Assembly: GCF_000252995.1 (NCBI RefSeq)
Contig: NC_015761.1
Location: forward strand, 3,286,001 to 3,350,000
Direction: 5' to 3'
Length of the DNA: 64,000 nt
Origin: Salmonella bongori NCTC 12419
GTDB lineage: Bacteria; Pseudomonadota; Gammaproteobacteria; Enterobacterales; Enterobacteriaceae
Below the pieces are notes generated by a model that ran no database searches, was not told the DNA's origin, and worked only from the letters and a program-made list of their open reading frames with translations. Position numbers and translations under genes: made by a program. Position 1 is the first letter of the stretch, and every line of letters begins with the position of its first letter. This document shows positions 7,729-20,005 of this stretch, in pieces.

Positions 7729-10700
7729 ATGGCAAACTTTTTTATTAGACGTCCTATTTTCGCCTGGGTCCTGGCTATCATTCTGATGATGGCGGGTGCT
7801 CTGGCGATAATGCAACTCCCCGTTGCGCAGTACCCCACGATCGCGCCACCAGCGGTTTCTATTTCTGCGACCTATCCAGGCGCGGATGCACAAACGGTCC
7901 AGGATACGGTCACTCAGGTTATCGAACAAAATATGAACGGTATCGATAACCTGATGTATATGTCCTCTACCAGTGACTCTGCCGGTAGCGTAACCATCAC
8001 CCTGACCTTCCAGTCCGGAACCGATCCGGATATAGCACAGGTTCAGGTGCAAAATAAATTGCAGCTTGCGACGCCTTTACTGCCGCAAGAGGTCCAGCAA
8101 CAGGGGATTAGCGTTGAAAAATCCAGCAGCAGCTTCTTGATGGTTGCCGGGTTTGTCTCAGATAATCCAACAACTACTCAGGATGATATCTCTGACTATG
8201 TCGCCTCTAACGTTAAGGATTCAATCAGCCGTCTGAATGGTGTGGGCGACGTTCAGCTATTTGGCGCGCAATACGCCATGCGTATCTGGCTGGATGCGAA
8301 TCTGCTAAATAAATACCAACTCACACCGGTTGATGTCATCAATCAGTTAAAAGTACAGAACGATCAAATCGCCGCTGGTCAACTGGGCGGCACACCTGCC
8401 CTACCGGGCCAGCAACTTAATGCCTCCATCATTGCACAAACGCGTCTGAAAGATCCGCAAGAGTTTGGCAAGGTCACGCTACGCGTCAATACTGACGGCT
8501 CTGTCGTCCATCTCAAGGATGTAGCACGTATTGAGCTTGGCGGTGAAAACTATAACGTTGTGGCACGTATTAATGGTAAACCAGCCTCCGGTCTCGGTAT
8601 TAAACTGGCGACCGGCGCCAACGCGCTGGATACCGCGACCGCAATTAAAGCAAAACTGGCGGAACTTCAACCTTATTTCCCTGCGGGAATGAAGGTTGTT
8701 TATCCTTATGACACGACTCCATTCGTAAAAATTTCTATTCACGAAGTGGTAAAAACGCTGTTTGAGGCGATTATTCTGGTGTTCCTGGTAATGTATCTGT
8801 TTTTACAGAACATCCGGGCCACCCTGATCCCTACAATCGCCGTTCCCGTCGTGTTGTTAGGTACGTTTGCGATACTTTCCGCCTTTGGCTATTCCATTAA
8901 TACCCTGACGATGTTCGGCATGGTGCTGGCGATAGGCCTGTTGGTTGACGATGCGATAGTGGTCGTAGAAAACGTTGAACGCGTGATGGTGGAGGATAAT
9001 CTTCCGCCCCGGGAGGCGACGGAGAAATCCATGTCGCAGATTCAGGGAGCGTTGGTCGGTATCGCTATGGTACTGTCTGCGGTATTCATCCCGATGGCCT
9101 TTTTTGGCGGCTCTACCGGGGCGATTTACCGTCAGTTCTCTATTACTATTGTTTCAGCAATGGCGCTGTCTGTTCTGGTTGCGCTGATTCTGACACCAGC
9201 ACTGTGCGCTACACTCCTTAAACCCGTCTCTGCTGAACATCACGAGAAAAAAAGTGGCTTCTTTGGCTGGTTCAATGCCAAATTTGACCACAGCGTTAAC
9301 CACTATACTCACAGCGTTAGCGGCATCGTACGCAATACAGGCCGCTATCTCATTATCTACCTTCTCATTGTCGTGGGAATGGCGGTGTTGTTTTTACGCC
9401 TCCCTACTTCCTTCCTGCCGGAAGAAGATCAGGGGGTATTCCTGACCATGATTCAACTCCCTTCTGGCGCTACGCAAGAGCGTACGCAGAAAGTGCTGGA
9501 TCAAGTCACACACTATTACCTGAATAATGAAAAAGCGAACGTCGAAAGTGTCTTTACTGTAAACGGCTTTAGCTTTAGCGGTCAGGGACAAAACTCGGGG
9601 ATGGCATTTGTCAGTCTTAAACCGTGGGAAGAGCGTAGCGGTGAAAAAAATAGCGCCGAAGCTGTTATCGCGCGAGCGACACGTGCCTTTAGCCAGATTC
9701 GCGACGGACTGGTATTCCCCTTCAACATGCCAGCAATCGTTGAGTTAGGTACGGCGACAGGTTTCGACTTTGAACTGATCGATCAGGGGGGGCTGGGTCA
9801 CGATGCGTTAACAAAAGCGCGTAACCAGCTCCTGGGTATGGTAGCACAGCATCCTGACCTGCTAGTGCGTGTTCGCCCGAACGGGCTGGAAGACACACCA
9901 CAGTTTAAGTTGGATGTCGATCAGGAAAAAGCGCAAGCGCTCGGTGTCTCTCTGTCTGATATCAACGAAACCATCTCTGCCGCGTTGGGCGGCTATTATG
10001 TCAACGACTTTATCGATCGTGGCAGGGTGAAAAAAGTATACGTTCAGGCTGACGCCCAGTTCCGTATGCTACCAGAAGATATCAATAATCTTTATGTCCG
10101 TAGCGCCAATGGTGAGATGGTTCCCTTCTCTACCTTTAGCTCAGCACGATGGATATACGGTTCTCCACGCCTGGAACGTTATAACGGAATGCCATCAATG
10201 GAACTGCTCGGTGAAGCAGCGCCAGGACGAAGCACTGGTGAAGCTATGACGTTAATGGAAAATCTGGCCTCCCGGCTACCAAGCGGTATTGGCTATGACT
10301 GGACGGGGATGTCGTATCAGGAACGGTTGTCAGGTAACCAGGCACCAGCACTGTATGCTATCTCACTTATCGTCGTGTTCCTCTGCCTTGCCGCACTGTA
10401 TGAAAGTTGGTCAATTCCGTTCTCGGTAATGCTTGTCGTACCGCTCGGTGTGGTTGGTGCTCTACTTGCAGCATCATTACGCGGCCTGAATAATGACGTT
10501 TATTTTCAGGTTGGCTTGTTAACCACTATTGGTCTTTCCGCTAAAAATGCGATCCTGATCGTCGAGTTCGCCAAAGATCTTATGGAAAAAGAAGGCCGCG
10601 GATTGATCGAGGCGACGCTGGAGGCATCACGTATGCGTTTACGTCCTATTCTGATGACATCACTGGCCTTTATTCTCGGCGTAATGCCGCTGGTTATCAG

Positions 10701-10842
10701 CAGGGGCGCAGGTAGCGGGGCACAAAACGCTGTAGGCACAGGGGTTATGGGAGGAATGCTAACCGCAACATTATTAGCTATTTTCTTTGTTCCTGTATTT
10801 TTTGTTGTAGTAAAACGCCGATTTAACCGCCATCATGACTAA
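7729..10842 (+). CDS. acrF: RND multidrug efflux pump AcrF
   Basis: This 1037-residue proton-driven transporter of the HAE1 RND family is the inner-membrane part of AcrEF-TolC. It has the twelve-helix, two-fold repeated layout with large periplasmic loops. The proton relay is intact: Asp407-Asp408 in LLVDDAIVVVENV and the lysine in GLSAKNAIL. The N-terminus MANFFIRRPIFAWVL is typical. The gene is full-length with no frameshift. A terminator with a UUCG loop follows 20 bases after the stop. Confidence 0.97.
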   Translation: MANFFIRRPIFAWVLAIILMMAGALAIMQLPVAQYPTIAPPAVSISATYPGADAQTVQDTVTQVIEQNMNGIDNLMYMSSTSDSAGSVTITLTFQSGTDPDIAQVQVQNKLQLATPLLPQEVQQQGISVEKSSSSFLMVAGFVSDNPTTTQDDISDYVASNVKDSISRLNGVGDVQLFGAQYAMRIWLDANLLNKYQLTPVDVINQLKVQNDQIAAGQLGGTPALPGQQLNASIIAQTRLKDPQEFGKVTLRVNTDGSVVHLKDVARIELGGENYNVVARINGKPASGLGIKLATGANALDTATAIKAKLAELQPYFPAGMKVVYPYDTTPFVKISIHEVVKTLFEAIILVFLVMYLFLQNIRATLIPTIAVPVVLLGTFAILSAFGYSINTLTMFGMVLAIGLLVDDAIVVVENVERVMVEDNLPPREATEKSMSQIQGALVGIAMVLSAVFIPMAFFGGSTGAIYRQFSITIVSAMALSVLVALILTPALCATLLKPVSAEHHEKKSGFFGWFNAKFDHSVNHYTHSVSGIVRNTGRYLIIYLLIVVGMAVLFLRLPTSFLPEEDQGVFLTMIQLPSGATQERTQKVLDQVTHYYLNNEKANVESVFTVNGFSFSGQGQNSGMAFVSLKPWEERSGEKNSAEAVIARATRAFSQIRDGLVFPFNMPAIVELGTATGFDFELIDQGGLGHDALTKARNQLLGMVAQHPDLLVRVRPNGLEDTPQFKLDVDQEKAQALGVSLSDINETISAALGGYYVNDFIDRGRVKKVYVQADAQFRMLPEDINNLYVRSANGEMVPFSTFSSARWIYGSPRLERYNGMPSMELLGEAAPGRSTGEAMTLMENLASRLPSGIGYDWTGMSYQERLSGNQAPALYAISLIVVFLCLAALYESWSIPFSVMLVVPLGVVGALLAASLRGLNNDVYFQVGLLTTIGLSAKNAILIVEFAKDLMEKEGRGLIEATLEASRMRLRPILMTSLAFILGVMPLVISRGAGSGAQNAVGTGVMGGMLTATLLAIFFVPVFFVVVKRRFNRHHD

Positions 10843-10862
10843 CAAGTAAACCCAGTAAATAG

Positions 10863-10885
10863 AGGCGTCTTCGGACGCCTTTTTT
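10863..10885 (+). terminator. acrEF terminator
   Basis: AGGCGTC (10863-10869) and GACGCCT (10874-10880) form a stem closed by a TTCG tetraloop, followed by a run of T. Confidence 0.93.
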
Positions 10886-11101
10886 AAAGGCACGTCTTCA
10901 GTACCAGATAACCATCCATTATTCTCCTCTCACCACCTATATCTGTATTCTTCATAATTTTTACAATCCACATGAATTGAGATTATTCCTCATGTCGGTG
11001 ATTTTTTATGTGGTGGTAAAATACCTTTCGTTTTCGCAGCGCTGAGAACCCGCATTTAACGTTGCGGTGCTTCGCGAAACGCTTATTGATGAGGTAACAC
11101 C

Positions 11102-11323
11102 ATGAAAAGACTAATTCCAGTTGCATTGCTTGCTACCCTGCTGGCAGGCTGTGCACATGACTCTCCCTGCGTACCGGTTTATGACGATCAGGGACGACTG
11201 GTTCATACCAATACATGTATGAAAGGTACAACACAGGATAACTGGGAAACAGCAGGCGCTATTGCTGGCGGCGCTGCGGCGGTGGCAGGGCTGACAATGG
11301 GTATCATTGCACTTTCTAAGTGA
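11102..11323 (+). CDS. yhdV: small lipoprotein YhdV
   Basis: This 73-residue protein has a lipoprotein signal with lipobox LAGC (Cys17) and a glycine-rich hydrophobic C-terminus (AGAIAGGAAAVAGL) like glycine-zipper lipoproteins. It matches E. coli YhdV, whose function is unknown. A GAGGT Shine-Dalgarno lies about 6 bases before the ATG. In E. coli the yhdWXYZ transporter genes follow; here the rRNA operon follows directly. Confidence 0.88.
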   Translation: MKRLIPVALLATLLAGCAHDSPCVPVYDDQGRLVHTNTCMKGTTQDNWETAGAIAGGAAAVAGLTMGIIALSK

Positions 11324-11658
11324 TACATGCAGGCGCGGCAATGCCGCGCTATAACCCTACAAATCGGATGTCTTATAATAACACCGTTAATTTTATTCTC
11401 TTTTATATCCAGCTAATAATACGTCCTGCTACCCTCCTGTCATTTTATAATCCGCAGAATTTTCTTTTGCTATATCTATCCCATCTTATAAAGAATAATA
11501 ATTACTGTGCAAATGCGAATATGTCGTTCAGGCAAAGGCGAACTACACCAGGCGATTTGAAAAAATCGTGGAATATAAAAGACTATAAACGCGCAAGTGA
11601 TAACCAGAGCACAATGCTTATCCGTCTTTAAACAAGGTGTTTTTTGCACTGGGCCCAC
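11324..11658. other. gene-free stretch between yhdV and the rrn distal region
   Basis: This AT-rich DNA holds no supportable gene. A 103-codon frame at 11320-11631 has no family resemblance, no good ribosome site and a composition like random AT-rich sequence. No trace of yhdWXYZ coding sequence is recognisable. Confidence 0.6.
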
Positions 11659-11690
11659 AGGCCTGATGACGCTGCGCTTATCAGGCCTGC
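11659..11690. repeat. REP (palindromic unit)
   Basis: AGGCCTGAT and ATCAGGCCT flank a GACGCTGCGCTT centre, the standard enterobacterial REP/BIME unit. It is a single copy. Confidence 0.85.
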
Positions 11691-11744
11691 ACATTTCCGG
11701 TCACCACAGATCCCCATTCTGACGAACGTTTTTTCACTTGTCTG

Positions 11745-11850
11745 ATGTCAGGCAGTTTATTGACGCACGTCCTGCCCGCCACAACATGGCCATTGCTGCA
11801 CAACATTCAAATCCTGTTCCCGCCTGAGTTGTCCTCTTCAGGAGAACCTT
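11745..11850 (-). terminator. distal trailer of the rRNA operon (T2-like region)
   Basis: Read on the minus strand, this DNA resembles, from memory, the E. coli rrnB segment after T1, with motifs such as CTCCTGA-AGGACAA and GGCGGGCAGGACG. It includes a small inverted repeat (11828-11847). It probably holds a second terminator, but no long T-run is present. Confidence 0.5.
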
Positions 11851-11868
11851 CATTGACAGACCAGAGGC

Positions 11869-11908
11869 AAAACAAAAGGCCCTGTCGGAAGACAGGGCCT
11901 TTTGTTTT
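11869..11908 (-). terminator. rRNA operon terminator T1
   Basis: An 18-base perfect inverted repeat (11869-11886 with 11891-11908), GC-rich at the loop (GGCCCTGTC / GACAGGGCC) and with A/T arms, lies 5 bases beyond the last 5S gene. Confidence 0.93.
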
Positions 11909-11913
11909 GTTTG

Positions 11914-12033
11914 ATGTCTGGCAGTTCCCTACTCTCGCATGGGGAGACCCCACACTACCATCGGCGCTACGGCGTTTCACTTCTGAGTTCGGCATGGGGT
12001 CAGGTGGGACCACCGCGCTACGGCCGCCAGACA
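11914..12033 (-). rRNA. rrfF: 5S rRNA, distal copy (rrfF position)
   Basis: This is a 120-base 5S gene. Its ends read TGTCTGGCGG and CTGCCAGACAT instead of TGCCTGGCGG and CTGCCAGGCAT. The two changes keep a base pair in helix I (C-G to U-A). It lies downstream of the tRNA-Thr gene, the rrnD-specific order 5S-Thr-5S. Confidence 0.97.
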
Positions 12034-12069
12034 AATTCTTTTTAAATGCCAAACTTTAACCATATTAAC

Positions 12070-12145
12070 TGGTGCTGATACCCAGAGTCGAACTGGGGAC
12101 CTCACCCTTACCAAGGGTGCGCTCTACCAACTGAGCCATATCAGC
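12070..12145 (-). tRNA. thrV: tRNA-Thr(GGU)
   Basis: A 76-base cloverleaf with encoded CCA. The anticodon loop is TTGGTAA (anticodon GGT, complement at 12110-12112). It sits between two 5S genes, as thrV does in the E. coli rrnD operon. Confidence 0.97.
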
Positions 12146-12157
12146 ACACTAAATTTG

Positions 12158-12277
12158 ATGCCTGGCAGTTCCCTACTCTCGCATGGGGAGACCCCACACT
12201 ACCATCGGCGCTACGGCGTTTCACTTCTGAGTTCGGCATGGGGTCAGGTGGGACCACCGCGCTAGTGCCGCCAGGCA
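12158..12277 (-). rRNA. rrfD: 5S rRNA, proximal copy
   Basis: A 120-base 5S gene with standard ends (TGCCTGGCGG and CTGCCAGGCAT). It differs from the distal copy at the helix I pair and near positions 11-13 (CAC instead of CCG). Confidence 0.97.
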
Positions 12278-12292
12278 AATTCTTGTGCTCGG

Positions 12293-12410
12293 TACGCAAT
12301 ACTTTATCGCATCAGCGGCGTTGGCTGCACTCGTAAAGTCAGTCACATACTTCAGTATGCTCCTTCCTTTCCTTCGCTTGCCGCCTTGCTGCTGCGCAAA
12401 TTATTGCGTA
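12293..12410. repeat. dispersed palindromic element, copy A, in the 23S-5S spacer
   Basis: This 118-base insert has terminal inverted repeats TACGCAATA / TATTGCGTA that extend imperfectly inward. It makes the 23S-5S spacer 200 bases long instead of the roughly 90 typical of E. coli. Its core (CGTTGGCTGC, GTCACATAC, TATGCTCC, CTTGCCGCCTTGCTG) recurs at 51536-51659 and more loosely at 54941-55077. Confidence 0.75.
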
Positions 12411-12477
12411 CTACAATCCGGAATCTGAGCTGAAAATTGTTCGTCTTCTCAATCCGCCAAAACATCTTCGGCGTTGT

Positions 12478-15382
<2,905 letters not shown>

Positions 15383-15481
15383 TCACAACCCGAAGATGTT
15401 TCTCTTCGTGTTGCGATAATTGAGAGACTCACGAACAACTTTCGTTGTTCTGTGTTTCAATTTTCAGCTTGATCCAGATTT

Positions 15482-15492
15482 TTAAAGAGCAA
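15482..15492 (-). promoter_or_regulatory. boxA antitermination site in the 16S-23S spacer
   Basis: On the minus strand TTGCTCTTTAA lies just upstream of 23S, matching the rrn boxA that recruits NusB-S10 to prevent early termination. Confidence 0.8.
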
Positions 15493-15564
15493 ATATCTCA
15501 AACGTGACTCGTAAGTCAGTTTTGAGATATTAAGGCCGGTGACTTTCACTCACAAACCAGCAAG

Positions 15565-15640
15565 TGGCGTCCCCTAGGGGATTCGAACCCCTGTTACCGC
15601 CGTGAAAGGGCGGTGTCCTGGGCCTCTAGACGAAGGGGAC
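15565..15640 (-). tRNA. tRNA-Glu(UUC) in the 16S-23S spacer
   Basis: A 76-base tRNA with encoded CCA, beginning GTCCCC and with anticodon loop CTTTCAC (anticodon TTC, complement at 15604-15606). It is the only tRNA in the 428-base spacer. The E. coli rrnD spacer instead carries tRNA-Ile and tRNA-Ala, while both outer flanks here (yrdA and thrV-5S) are those of rrnD. Confidence 0.98.
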
Positions 15641-15810
15641 ACGAAAATTGCTTATCACGCGCTGCGTGATATTTTCGTGTAGGGTGAGCTTTCATTAATA
15701 GAAAGCGAACGGCCTTATTTCTTCAGCCTCACTCCCAACGCGTAAACGCCTTGCTTTTTACTTTTCATCAGACAATCTGTGTGAGCACTGCAAAGACCGT
15801 TTCTTTCAGG

Positions 15811-17352
<1,542 letters not shown>

Positions 17353-17483
17353 AAAAGTTTGATGCTCGTGAATTAAACTTCGTAATGAATTACGTGTTCA
17401 CTCTTGAGACTTGGTATTCATTTTTCGTCCGAGGACGTCAAGAATCCGTATCTTCGAGTGCCCACACAGATTGTCTGATAAAT

Positions 17484-17495
17484 TGTTAAAGAGCA
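17484..17495 (-). promoter_or_regulatory. boxA antitermination site in the rrn leader
   Basis: TGCTCTTTAACA on the minus strand is the canonical leader boxA, 132 bases before 16S. The leader between P2 and 16S (17353-17535) also carries the box regions that pair with the spacer for RNase III processing. Confidence 0.9.
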
Positions 17496-17535
17496 GTTGC
17501 GACGCGGCTTTCAGCTCACCGTCGCGAGGTGGCGT

Positions 17536-17563
17536 ATATTACGCTTTCCTCTTTCAGAGTCAA
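17536..17563 (-). promoter_or_regulatory. rRNA promoter P2
   Basis: On the minus strand TTGACT (17563-17558), a 16-base spacer and TAATAT (17541-17536), followed by a GC-rich discriminator, match rrn P2. Confidence 0.9.
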
Positions 17564-17644
17564 CCCTGAATTTCAGGATTTTTCTCTTCAACCGGCCGGC
17601 TGTTTGTGTGAAGTGATTCACATCCGCCGTGTCGATGGAGGCGC

Positions 17645-17672
17645 ATTATAGGGATCCCATTTTTTTGCACAA
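17645..17672 (-). promoter_or_regulatory. rRNA promoter P1
   Basis: On the minus strand TTGTGC (17672-17667), a 16-base spacer and TATAAT (17650-17645) are followed by GCGCC. The short spacer and GC-rich discriminator are the features that make P1 sensitive to ppGpp and initiating NTP. Confidence 0.93.
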
Positions 17673-17790
17673 GCGTTTTTTGGATCTTTTTTTCTGTTTG
17701 TTGATTTTTCACCCCTTTCGCTCCATTCCTGCGCAAACTGACGCTTTTTTGATAGCTTTCCCTCTTGCACAACGCCGACAAAGCAACCAA
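17673..17790 (-). promoter_or_regulatory. UP element and probable Fis region of P1
   Basis: Immediately upstream of the P1 -35, A/T tracts (TTTTTTGGATCTTTTTTT on the plus strand) form the UP element contacted by RNA polymerase alpha. Further A/T-rich DNA up to yrdA suits Fis binding, but individual Fis sites are not assigned. Confidence 0.65.
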
Positions 17791-17825
17791 AGTCTTCATG
17801 ACTGTTCATTTATAATGAGGTAGAC

Positions 17826-18380
17826 ATGTCTGACACATTACGTCCTTATAAAGATCTTTTTCCTGACATCGGCCAGCGCGTGATGATCGATGCCAGCAGC
17901 GTGGTTATTGGCGATGTCCGTCTGGCAGATGATGTTGGGATCTGGCCTCTTGTTGTTATTCGTGGTGATGTAAATTACGTCGCGATAGGCGCTCGTACAA
18001 ATATTCAGGATGGTAGTGTTCTTCACGTAACTCATAAGTCCGCATCGAATCCACAAGGCAATCCATTAATCGTCGGAGAAGATGTTACCGTGGGTCATAA
18101 AGTCATGTTGCATGGCTGTACTATCGGTAACCGTGTACTGGTAGGTATGGGTTCCATTGTGCTGGATGATGCAGTAATAGAAGATGAGGTAATGATCGGC
18201 GCGGGGAGTCTGGTGCCACAGCACAAACGGCTGGAAAGCGGATATTTATACCTTGGGAGCCCCGTAAAACAGATCCGTCCCCTGAGCGAGACTGAGAGAG
18301 CAGGTCTGCGTTACTCTGCCAATAACTATGTAAAATGGAAGGATGAATATCTTTCTCAGGATAACCAGACCCAACCGTGA
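17826..18380 (+). CDS. yrdA: gamma-class carbonic anhydrase-like hexapeptide protein YrdA
   Basis: This 184-residue left-handed beta-helix protein has hexapeptide repeats (VVIRGDVNYVAIG, NIQDGSVLH, GHKVMLHGCTIG). Metal-binding histidine positions of the gamma carbonic anhydrase-like family are visible in LHVTHK and TVGHKVMLHG. Its substrate in enterics is not established. It marks the upstream flank of rrnD, divergent from it, and its 3' end overlaps the convergent yrdB by 25 bases. Confidence 0.93.
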   Translation: MSDTLRPYKDLFPDIGQRVMIDASSVVIGDVRLADDVGIWPLVVIRGDVNYVAIGARTNIQDGSVLHVTHKSASNPQGNPLIVGEDVTVGHKVMLHGCTIGNRVLVGMGSIVLDDAVIEDEVMIGAGSLVPQHKRLESGYLYLGSPVKQIRPLSETERAGLRYSANNYVKWKDEYLSQDNQTQP

Positions 18381-18613
18381 TCGTCCTCTTGCTGGGCCAG
18401 GATTAACGCTTCAGCTTCTTCTTCCAGGTCCCAGCGATATATACGAAAAACGGCTAACCACTGTTCCGGCGTTTCTCCGCCAAAGCGATGCGCCAGTACG
18501 TCTCCTTTTACGGCGCACGTTAACTGGGCGCCATTGACCAGGACGGGAAAGACGATAGCGCTGACGTCAGTGTTCCACTCTTCACGGTCAGGGAACTGTA
18601 TGGCCTGGTTCAC
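18356..18613 (-). CDS. yrdB: conserved protein YrdB (DUF1488)
   Basis: An 85-residue protein of unknown function beginning with GTG at 18613 (MNQAIQFPDREEW). The GTG overlaps the aroE stop in the 4-base form GTGA, which indicates translational coupling. An upstream in-frame start would give 132 residues, but the extra part is antisense-like aroE reading and lacks family similarity. Acidic C-terminal region (DLEEEAEALI). Its last 25 bases overlap yrdA on the other strand. Confidence 0.88.
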   Translation of the reverse strand: MNQAIQFPDREEWNTDVSAIVFPVLVNGAQLTCAVKGDVLAHRFGGETPEQWLAVFRIYRWDLEEEAEALILAQQEDDHGWVWLS

Positions 18614-19428
18614 GCTGATAATTCCTGTTGCAGCAACGTAATCACTGGATCGACCTCCGGTAATACTCCGTGCCAAAGTAAAACAGCATGTGCCGCCTGC
18701 CCCACCAGCATTCCCAGCCCATCTGCATATCGCTTTGCTCCCTGTTGTACACACCAGGAGAGAAATGGCGTATTCCCTTTTTGATAGAACATATCATAGC
18801 AACAGAGGGAAGAATGAATAAGAGACGCCGGGATTGCCGGGATTTCGCCCTGTATACCACTGGAGGTTGCATTAACAATCAGATCAAACTCACAACCATC
18901 CAACTTATCCATATCTGTGGCATGAACACTGCCGGTATGAGCAAAGAGTTGCGCCAATTCTTCGGCACGTGAAGCTGTTCGGTTAGTGATAGTGACCGCG
19001 CAATCCAGAGAAAGCAGAGGTAACAATACGCCCCGTGATGCGCCGCCCGCGCCAATCAGCAAAACACGCCATCCTGGCTGGATAAAATTTAAACGTTCTA
19101 GATCGCTTAACAAACCTATGCCGTCGGTATTATCGCCAAGCAAACGACCATCTTCCAGCCGTTTTAGCGTATTGACAGCTCCCGCAAGCGATGCTCTCTC
19201 CGTTAATTCATCCGCTCGTGCAAACGCCTCCTCTTTAAAAGGTACCGTCACGTTAGCTCCTTTCCCGCCGGCGGCAAAAAAGCCATTAAGCGTATTAATA
19301 AAATCATTAATGGGAGCCAGTACGCGGCCATAGGGATGAATAATATTCAGTTGCTGAGCAAACTGCTGATGAATAAACGGCGATTTACTGTGCGCAATCG
19401 GGTTTCCAAAAACAGCATAGGTTTCCAT
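18610..19428 (-). CDS. aroE: shikimate dehydrogenase
   Basis: AroE reduces 3-dehydroshikimate to shikimate with NADPH in aromatic amino acid synthesis. The 272-residue product has the substrate-binding SKSPFIH motif, the catalytic lysine in NVTVPFKE, the aspartate in GDNTDGIG, and the NADP-binding GAGGASRG loop. It lies 4 bases after tsaC and overlaps yrdB by 4, so it is part of a tight minus-strand operon from dprA to yrdB. Confidence 0.97.
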   Translation of the reverse strand: METYAVFGNPIAHSKSPFIHQQFAQQLNIIHPYGRVLAPINDFINTLNGFFAAGGKGANVTVPFKEEAFARADELTERASLAGAVNTLKRLEDGRLLGDNTDGIGLLSDLERLNFIQPGWRVLLIGAGGASRGVLLPLLSLDCAVTITNRTASRAEELAQLFAHTGSVHATDMDKLDGCEFDLIVNATSSGIQGEIPAIPASLIHSSLCCYDMFYQKGNTPFLSWCVQQGAKRYADGLGMLVGQAAHAVLLWHGVLPEVDPVITLLQQELSA

Positions 19429-19432
19429 CTTG

Positions 19433-20005
19433 TTATCCTTGTCGAAACAGTTCGCCCGTCAGGGCATCACGAATTTCCGAAGGATTCACACGTCCACCCG
19501 TTTCGCCTTCGACCACCGGGAAATCATTGCCAAATTGCGCACGCACTTCTTCAACGGTACGGCATGGCGGTAATCCGCTCAGGTTAGCGCTGGTAGAAAC
19601 CAACGGTTTACCATACGCATTGCATAGTGCTATTACCAACGGATGGTCGGTAACTCGGACGGCCAGAGAATTAAAACGTCCCGTCAGCCAACGCGGTGTT
19701 GTGGCTGGCGCAGGGAAAACAAACGTTACCGGCCCAGGCCAGCAGTCAAATACCACTTTACGCTGTACCGCGGTAAGTATGCTGTCATCAATATACGGTT
19801 TTAACTGCGCAAAACTGGCAGCAATTAAAATTAACCCCTTATCAACAGGACGCTGTTTTAGTTCCAGCAGACGCGTAACGGCCACTTCGCTATCAGGATC
19901 GCATCCGACGCCGAAAACAGCTTCTGTTGGATACGCGATGACATTTTCTTTATTCAGAACCTCTATCGCCGCAGCGATGGATTCCGTTGGCAGGTTATTA
20001 TTCAC
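19433..20005 (-). CDS. tsaC: threonylcarbamoyl-AMP synthase
   Basis: TsaC makes threonylcarbamoyl-AMP from threonine, bicarbonate and ATP, the first step of the universal t6A37 tRNA modification. I chose the GTG at 20005 because it gives the family length of 190 residues starting MNNNLP; a longer start would run into yrdD. Conserved segments AYPTEAVFGVGCDP, LKQRPVDKGLI and STSANLSG are present. Its start overlaps the yrdD end by 8 bases. Confidence 0.95.
   Translation of the reverse strand: MNNNLPTESIAAAIEVLNKENVIAYPTEAVFGVGCDPDSEVAVTRLLELKQRPVDKGLILIAASFAQLKPYIDDSILTAVQRKVVFDCWPGPVTFVFPAPATTPRWLTGRFNSLAVRVTDHPLVIALCNAYGKPLVSTSANLSGLPPCRTVEEVRAQFGNDFPVVEGETGGRVNPSEIRDALTGELFRQG

Noticed and set aside
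11320..11631. 103-codon frame after yhdV
   Set aside because: AT-rich composition, no start-site support, no family resemblance.
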